64,000 nt of DNA, taken from the NCBI RefSeq assembly GCF_014652895.1, contig NZ_BMZR01000004.1, forward strand, positions 203,426 through 267,425. The letters run 5' to 3'. The notes under the pieces are model-generated. The model was not told the origin of the DNA. It saw nothing but the letters and a program-made list of their open reading frames with translations, and made no database searches. Positions 59,592-64,000 of this stretch are shown here, one piece after another; position 1 is the first letter of the stretch; each line of letters opens with the position of its first letter. The DNA comes from Psychrobacter glaciei (GTDB taxonomy: Bacteria > Pseudomonadota > Gammaproteobacteria > Pseudomonadales > Moraxellaceae). Both the position numbers and the translations under genes were made by a program.

Positions 59592-59963
59592 TTATTTTAG
59601 TTCAACAGTTGCACCAGCTTCTTCAAGTTTCTTTTTCAACTCTTCAGCTTCAGCTTTGTTAACGCCTTCTTTGATTGGAGCTGGAGCGCTTTCAACCAAA
59701 TCTTTCGCTTCTTTCAAGCCAAGACCAGTAGCTTCACGTACGGCTTTAATAACGCCAACTTTCTTCTCGCCAAAGCTGGCAAGAACTACGTCAAACTCGT
59801 CTTTTTCTTCAGCAGCAGCAGCAGCAGGGCCAGCAGCAGCAGGTGCAGCAGCAACAGCAGCTGTTACGCCGAATTTTTCTTCCATGTCGCTGATTAACTC
59901 AACGATATCCATTACTGACATTTCAGCGATTGCGTTTAACACATCATCTTTAGATAGTGCCAT
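59592..59963 (-). CDS. rplL: Ribosomal protein L7/L12
   Basis: L7/L12 forms the flexible stalk that recruits translation factors. The 123-residue protein has the N-terminal dimerisation helices, an Ala-rich hinge ([20 protein letters not shown]) and the C-terminal domain [36 protein letters not shown]. It is 126 bp downstream of rplJ and followed by a strong terminator instead of running straight into rpoB. Confidence 0.98.
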   Translation of the reverse strand: MALSKDDVLNAIAEMSVMDIVELISDMEEKFGVTAAVAAAPAAAGPAAAAAEEKDEFDVVLASFGEKKVGVIKAVREATGLGLKEAKDLVESAPAPIKEGVNKAEAEELKKKLEEAGATVELK

Positions 59964-60089
59964 GAGAACTCTCCGTTATCTGATAAAATTTAATTGATTT
60001 TAATATCGCTTTGATTGTTTGCCAAATGTTCAAATAGTGTTGGCAATAAAGTACAATCAGCGATGTCAAAGTTACGTTAAAACAAGCAA

Positions 60090-60617
60090 TTAAGCAGCTT
60101 CTTTTGCGTCTTTGATTGCCGCTACAGTGCGAACGAACTTGCCAGGAACAGCGTTCATAGTCTGGACAAGCTTGGTCACTGGTGCATTCATAGTAGCCAT
60201 CAAGATAGAGATTGCTTCGTCGCGAGTTGGTAGCTTCGATACGCGCTCTAGCTCTTCTGGACCATAAACAACACCACCGACTGATACTAATTTGGTCTCT
60301 AAAGCTTTGTTATCTTTGCTAAAGTCGAAAACGACTCGAGCGGCAGATCCCAAATCTTCCATAGAGAAAGCCAAAAGTAGTGGACCAGTCATACGGTCTG
60401 ACATGCTCTCAAACTTAGTGCCTTCAAAAGCGCGTTTTGCTAGGGTATTTTTTACCACTTTCAAAATCACGCCTTTCTCACGGGCTTGTTCGCGCAGCTT
60501 AGTAAGCTTTGCAACACCAATACCGTGATATTCGGCAGCTACTGCTGAGTAAGCATTAGCAGCAACTTCAGACACTTCAGCCACAACTTGTTGTTTTTGC
60601 TCTAGCGTTAATGCCAT
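60090..60617 (-). CDS. rplJ: Ribosomal protein L10
   Basis: L10 anchors L7/L12 dimers to the ribosome and, with them, represses its own mRNA in many bacteria. The 175-residue protein shows the family start MALTLEQKQQVVAEVSEVA and the core GVILKVVKNTLAKRAFEGT. A 432-bp leader precedes it (60618-61049), where the L10 repressor site would be expected. rplL follows on the same strand. Confidence 0.97.
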   Translation of the reverse strand: MALTLEQKQQVVAEVSEVAANAYSAVAAEYHGIGVAKLTKLREQAREKGVILKVVKNTLAKRAFEGTKFESMSDRMTGPLLLAFSMEDLGSAARVVFDFSKDNKALETKLVSVGGVVYGPEELERVSKLPTRDEAISILMATMNAPVTKLVQTMNAVPGKFVRTVAAIKDAKEAA

Positions 60618-61049
60618 AAGTTGACTCCTTTAATCTTATCAGTCTGCTCAGTATTTTAATTCTTAAAAATCGAAATTTTCAATTATTAAACAACTGAATT
60701 AGACTGACTTGATACGACACGTTATTCATAAATTCTATAAAAATAAAACCTACTCATAACGACTGATTACGGCACCGTTATCAGAATGACATCAAGTGAT
60801 AGATTGAACTATCGGCTCTTATCAACAACTGGGTGGATCACCGTCTGCGTAGGACAACTAAGATTTTCATCAGTAGTCGATTAAAAAAAGCAGCTTGTTA
60901 TCATATTTAACCATTCGAAAATTGCTATCTATGACACTAAACCACTCTCTACCTACGGTCTTAGACAGCGTAGCATATGCTACGCTGACCTAATTTTTTA
61001 GAATTGGTTTGTACGCATTATTCAAAATATTTGAAGAGTGAATACTTAA
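60618..61049 (-). other. rplJ leader region (probable L10 leader)
   Basis: The 432-bp gap between rplA and rplJ should carry the autoregulatory L10 leader known in gammaproteobacteria. It contains a perfect 22-bp palindrome, CAGCGTAGCATATGCTACGCTG (60966-60987, written here once as two 11-base halves), flanked by GGT and ACC. No intrinsic terminator with a T run on the minus strand was found. The role of the palindrome is inference. Confidence 0.4.
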
Positions 61050-61751
61050 TTATTTAGCAGTGCGATAAGGAACAGCATCAATAGTGATACCTGGACCCAT
61101 AGTGCTAGACAAGGTAATTTTCTTAATGAAAGTACCTTTAGACGTAGCAGGTTTAGCACGTTTTAGATCTGTGATTAGTGCTTCAGCATTTTGAATAACT
61201 TGCTCAGCAGTGAAACCAACTTGACCAATAGTAGTATGAATGATACCAGCTTTGTCTACACGATACTGTGCTTGACCAGCTTTAGCATTTTTCACAGCTT
61301 CAGCAACGTTAGGCGTTACCGTACCAACTTTTGGGTTAGGCATTAGGCCACGTGGACCTAAGATAGTACCTAACTGACCAACAACACGCATTGCATCAGG
61401 AGCAGCAATAACGATATCAAAGTCCATGTTGCCAGCTTTGATTTGTTCTGCTAGGTCTTCAAAACCAACGATGTCAGCACCAGCTTCTTTGGCGGCTTCA
61501 GCAGCAGCACCTTGAGCAAATACAGCAACGCGTTTGGTTTTACCAGTACCAGCAGGTAGGTTGGTAGCGCCACGAACGACTTGATCAGATTTACGTGGGT
61601 CAACGCCCAAGTTTACTGCGATGTCGATAGACTCTTTGAATTTTAATGCTGGCAAATCGTTTAAGATTTGAACCGCTTCTTCAATTGTGTATAACTTTTC
61701 GTTTTCTACACGCTCAGCGATTAACTTTTGACGCTTAGTAAGTTTACTCAT
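61050..61751 (-). CDS. rplA: Ribosomal protein L1
   Basis: L1 forms the mobile stalk at the ribosomal E site and represses the rplKA mRNA in many bacteria. The 233-residue protein is complete: [37 protein letters not shown] and [16 protein letters not shown]. The start codon directly follows the rplK stop codon, so translation is probably coupled. Confidence 0.98.
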   Translation of the reverse strand: MSKLTKRQKLIAERVENEKLYTIEEAVQILNDLPALKFKESIDIAVNLGVDPRKSDQVVRGATNLPAGTGKTKRVAVFAQGAAAEAAKEAGADIVGFEDLAEQIKAGNMDFDIVIAAPDAMRVVGQLGTILGPRGLMPNPKVGTVTPNVAEAVKNAKAGQAQYRVDKAGIIHTTIGQVGFTAEQVIQNAEALITDLKRAKPATSKGTFIKKITLSSTMGPGITIDAVPYRTAK

Positions 61752-62183
61752 TTACACACCCTCCACGGTAATACCCATTGAACGTGCAGTACCAGCGATG
61801 GTACGAACAGCAGCATCAAGATCAGCAGCAGTTAAATCTGCATCTTTAGTCTTAACGATATCTTCTAATTGTGCACGGTCAACTTTACCGACTTTAGCGG
61901 TGTTTGGCGTACCAGAACCTTTAGCGATACCAGCAGCCTTACGTAGTAAGTATGCAGCCGGTGGCGACTTCATGATAAAGGTAAAAGACTTATCGCTATA
62001 TACAGTGATCTCAGTAGGAATCGGTAGACCCGGCTCTTGGTTTGAGGTTGCAGCGTTAAATTCTTTACAGAATGCCATGATGTTCACGCCTTTTTGACCC
62101 AATGCTGGACCAATCGGTGGTGAAGGATTTGCTTTGCCTGCAGGCACTTGCAGTTTGATGTAACCATCAATCTTCTTAGCCAT
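61752..62183 (-). CDS. rplK: Ribosomal protein L11
   Basis: L11 binds the GTPase centre of 23S rRNA. The 143-residue protein has the conserved proline-rich N-terminus ([35 protein letters not shown]) and the RNA-binding C-terminal domain. AGGAGAG precedes the ATG. Its leader (62184-62272) contains a structure typical of an L1 repressor site. Confidence 0.98.
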   Translation of the reverse strand: MAKKIDGYIKLQVPAGKANPSPPIGPALGQKGVNIMAFCKEFNAATSNQEPGLPIPTEITVYSDKSFTFIMKSPPAAYLLRKAAGIAKGSGTPNTAKVGKVDRAQLEDIVKTKDADLTAADLDAAVRTIAGTARSMGITVEGV

Positions 62184-62213
62184 GATACTCTCCTAAATGG
62201 GTAATAGCGCCAA

Positions 62214-62258
62214 ATCAACGTGGTATAAACCTTATTGACTAACAGCTCCCCGGTTGAT
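62214..62258 (-). promoter_or_regulatory. Candidate L1 translational repressor site before rplK
   Basis: On the minus strand ATCAAC and GTTGAT form a closing stem around an inner part that begins CGGGGAGCTG, and GGGAGC is a hallmark of the L1-binding site in 23S rRNA and L11-operon leaders. Its place in the nusG-rplK gap, 30 bp before the rplK ATG, fits. Detection is by eye. Confidence 0.5.
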
Positions 62259-62272
62259 GAATTTTTACGGGT

Positions 62273-62803
62273 TTAGTCTAGTTTCTCAACTTTACTAAAC
62301 TCAAGCTCGACCTGAGTCGGTCGATTAAATACGTTTACCGTTAAATGTAGTTTAGACTTTTCATAATCCACTTTTTCAACCAACCCTTTAAAGTCAGTAA
62401 ATGGACCATCGATAACCAACAACTCTTCGCCTGGCTCAAACAGAGTCTTAGGACGTGGGTCAGTTTCAGTCTGATTCAAACGGTTTAAAATACGATCTGC
62501 TTCTACTTGGGTAATTGGCGCTGGCGTTTCAGGTGTACCACCGATGAAACCCATAATACGTGGACAGTCTTTGACGATGTGCCAAGTGTTGTCGTTCATT
62601 TCCATTTGGATCAATACATAGCCTGGAAAGAATTTACGCTCGCTTTTACGCTTTTTGCCGTCTTTCATTTCGACGACTTCTTCAGTAGGAACCAATACGT
62701 CACCGAATGATTCAGCGAAGTCACTACGATTAATACGATCAGTTAATGAACGCTGTACTTGCTTTTCATATCCTGAAAACGCTTGGACAATATACCAACG
62801 CAT
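62273..62803 (-). CDS. nusG: Transcription elongation and antitermination factor NusG
   Basis: NusG binds RNA polymerase and couples it to ribosomes or Rho. The 176-residue protein has the NGN domain ([50 protein letters not shown]) and the C-terminal KOW motif ([31 protein letters not shown]). It lies 57 bp downstream of secE on the same strand. Confidence 0.97.
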   Translation of the reverse strand: MRWYIVQAFSGYEKQVQRSLTDRINRSDFAESFGDVLVPTEEVVEMKDGKKRKSERKFFPGYVLIQMEMNDNTWHIVKDCPRIMGFIGGTPETPAPITQVEADRILNRLNQTETDPRPKTLFEPGEELLVIDGPFTDFKGLVEKVDYEKSKLHLTVNVFNRPTQVELEFSKVEKLD

Positions 62804-62860
62804 GTCACGCTCCTAATCGTTATAAGTAAATTTTGGGTTAATACTCACTAATACGTGCTA

Positions 62861-63349
62861 TTAACCAATAAAGAGGCCAACGAACCAGTTGAAGAAATTA
62901 TCTAATAACCAAACTAGAAATCCAACAATGGCAATCATCACAAGAACTTGCCAAGTATACTGAAAAGTCTCGTCTTTGCCTGGCCATGTCACGCGGCGTA
63001 ATTCAACGGCAGCATCTTTTAACAATATTTTAAAAGCGCGACCCTGATGCGTTAATGCTAAACAGACTAAAGCAAATACAATAAGGGCAACGATAATACC
63101 AATACGTATCCAGACATCATTGGCAGGCTGCCAATAGCCAGGTAAATATTGATTAACTAACGTCGCCCCAATTAAAACTGCTGCGGCAAGTAGCCACAGA
63201 ATCACATCTTTCATTGAGCCAGTTTTAGCAACTTCAACAGCCGTCGTTTGATTGCCTGCTGAGATGTGCTGACCTTTAGACAGCATTCCACCAGCACCCG
63301 CCTTGGCATCAGATAACTTATTCTCGAGGTTATCTTGATTATTGCTCAT
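62861..63349 (-). CDS. secE: Protein translocase subunit SecE
   Basis: SecE stabilises the SecY channel. The 162-residue protein has an N-terminal hydrophilic part and three membrane helices (about 50-68, 80-98 and 135-158), as in the longer gammaproteobacterial form. The conserved cytoplasmic segment VELRRVTWPGKDETFQYTWQVLVMI is intact. It follows tRNA-Trp on the same strand and precedes nusG. Confidence 0.95.
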   Translation of the reverse strand: MSNNQDNLENKLSDAKAGAGGMLSKGQHISAGNQTTAVEVAKTGSMKDVILWLLAAAVLIGATLVNQYLPGYWQPANDVWIRIGIIVALIVFALVCLALTHQGRAFKILLKDAAVELRRVTWPGKDETFQYTWQVLVMIAIVGFLVWLLDNFFNWFVGLFIG

Positions 63350-63400
63350 AAAGAACTCGCTTCGGAGATGGTGAGGTGTAACAAAGATGTGATAAGAAGA

Positions 63401-63476
63401 TGGCAGGCGATGTAGGACTCGAACCTACAACCCTCGGTTTTGGAGACCGATGCTCTACCAATTGAGCCAATCGCCT
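63401..63476 (-). tRNA. trnW: tRNA-Trp (anticodon CCA)
   Basis: The 76-nt gene forms a full cloverleaf: acceptor stem AGGCGAT / ATCGCCT, D arm with GGCTCAATTGGTAGAGC, anticodon loop TCTCCAAAA (CCA), T loop GGTTCGAGTCC, and an encoded 3' GCCA. It stands between tuf and secE, the conserved position in gammaproteobacteria. A promoter lies 19 bp upstream. Confidence 0.97.
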
Positions 63477-63494
63477 ATGGGTGTAAAGGACAGC

Positions 63495-63522
63495 ATTATA
63501 CAATATTGAGCATAGAATGCAA
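63495..63522 (-). promoter_or_regulatory. Promoter of tRNA-Trp/secE/nusG
   Basis: On the minus strand TTGCAT and TATAAT are separated by 16 bp. The start would fall about seven bases after the -10 box, just before the tRNA 5' end at 63476. With the tuf terminator upstream, this promoter would drive trnW-secE-nusG. Confidence 0.75.
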
Positions 63523-63710
63523 GCCTTTAGCGTTAAAATTGTATATTTTAGCTAATTTCTCTAATCAACAAACGCTCTTTTCATAAAAAATGCTTCGTAA
63601 GAAGCAGCGTTAATATAACAAGACAAGCGCTATATTACAATAGGAGACATAGCAGATATGGCATTCAATTTAAATCTCTCTAAGAATTCTAAAACAACAT
63701 TCTGCCACCC

Positions 63711-63746
63711 AAAAAAAAGCCACCCTCAATAAAGAGAGCGGCTTTT
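63711..63746 (-). terminator. Intrinsic terminator after tuf
   Basis: On the minus strand AAAAGCC pairs with GGCTTTT, extended by CTC/GAG pairing, with eight T following. It lies about 45 bp after the tuf stop codon. Between it and the promoter near 63500 a small hairpin, TGCTTC-GTAA-GAAGCA, occurs near 63590. Confidence 0.85.
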
Positions 63747-63791
63747 CACGAACTGCTTAACGACTATCAGATTACTCTGATAGGTTAATGC

Positions 63792-64000
63792 TTAGTTCAA
63801 TACGTTAGCAACAACACCAGCGCCTACAGTACGGCCGCCTTCACGAATAGCGAAGCGAAGACCTTTGTCCATAGCGATTGGGTGGATAAGCTCTACGCCC
63901 ATCTCAACGTTATCACCAGGCATAACCATTTCAGTACCATCTTGTAATTGGATTGCGCCAGTTACGTCAGTAGTACGGAAGTAGAACTGTGGACGATAGC
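63792..64000 (-). CDS. tuf: Elongation factor Tu (3' end, partial)
   Basis: The last 68 residues of EF-Tu, running off the window edge. The sequence reads [15 protein letters not shown], then [40 protein letters not shown], the conserved C-terminal beta-barrel domain that contacts aminoacyl-tRNA. EF-Tu brings aminoacyl-tRNA to the ribosome. The stop codon is at 63792-63794, and a terminator follows at 63711-63746. Confidence 0.98.
   Translation of the reverse strand, partial: YRPQFYFRTTDVTGAIQLQDGTEMVMPGDNVEMGVELIHPIAMDKGLRFAIREGGRTVGAGVVANVLN

Overview
The window looks like a chromosomal segment of a gammaproteobacterium of the family Moraxellaceae, most likely Psychrobacter. This rests on recognised protein families and gene order: ponA | pilMNOPQ-aroK-aroB-damX-like-gltB-gltD (the Pseudomonas/Acinetobacter arrangement) and tuf-trnW-secE-nusG-rplKA-rplJL-rpoBC. 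Base composition is moderately AT-rich. No phage, CRISPR array or intact insertion sequence was found. The genus is inference; no database was searched.

Layout. 1-5 kb (mostly minus): two tandem YbjQ-type genes, a small lipoprotein, a UPF0149 protein, a very acidic small protein and an SMP/AhpA-like membrane protein divergent from serB. 5-11 kb (plus): serB, a DUF368/PopT-type polyprenyl-phosphate transporter, a small membrane protein, an SCP2-domain protein, bioB and hemJ. 11-20 kb (minus): a secreted NlpC/P60-like protein, a small membrane protein, rph, two fadD paralogues and a YfbK-like von Willebrand factor A lipoprotein. 20.7-30.8 kb (mixed): parC, an AT-rich orphan gene, a degenerate BLUF-like protein, a secreted PEBP-like protein, a HAD phosphatase, a small membrane protein, a short-chain dehydrogenase, an orphan polyamine-binding lipoprotein and a FUSC-type transporter. 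31-46.5 kb (minus): gltD, gltB, a DamX/SPOR-like protein, aroB, aroK and the type IV pilus assembly genes pilQPONM; ponA diverges from pilM. 49-64 kb (minus): a DUF6586-like gene, rpoC, rpoB, rplL, rplJ, rplA, rplK, nusG, secE, tRNA-Trp and the 3' end of tuf.

The most notable non-coding content is a dispersed family of four TA-bracketed inverted-repeat elements (ends GGGCGTGTC[A/C/T]TCA) at 2.5, 12.3, 16.0 and 40.3 kb. The two long copies keep remnants of one apparent transposase reading frame. The two short copies are little more than the terminal repeats joined. Within each copy the variable base of the two ends matches. Other unexplained structure: mutually exclusive hairpins before the first fadD, interleaved inverted repeats after the AT-rich orphan, a hairpin with an inner GAAA loop upstream of gltB, and an intrinsic terminator plus about 0.8 kb separating rplJL from rpoBC.

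How the genes work together: most are housekeeping (transcription, translation, cell wall, glutamate, shikimate, biotin, serine, haem and fatty acid metabolism, type IV pili). The likely accessory part is 23.0-24.8 kb.
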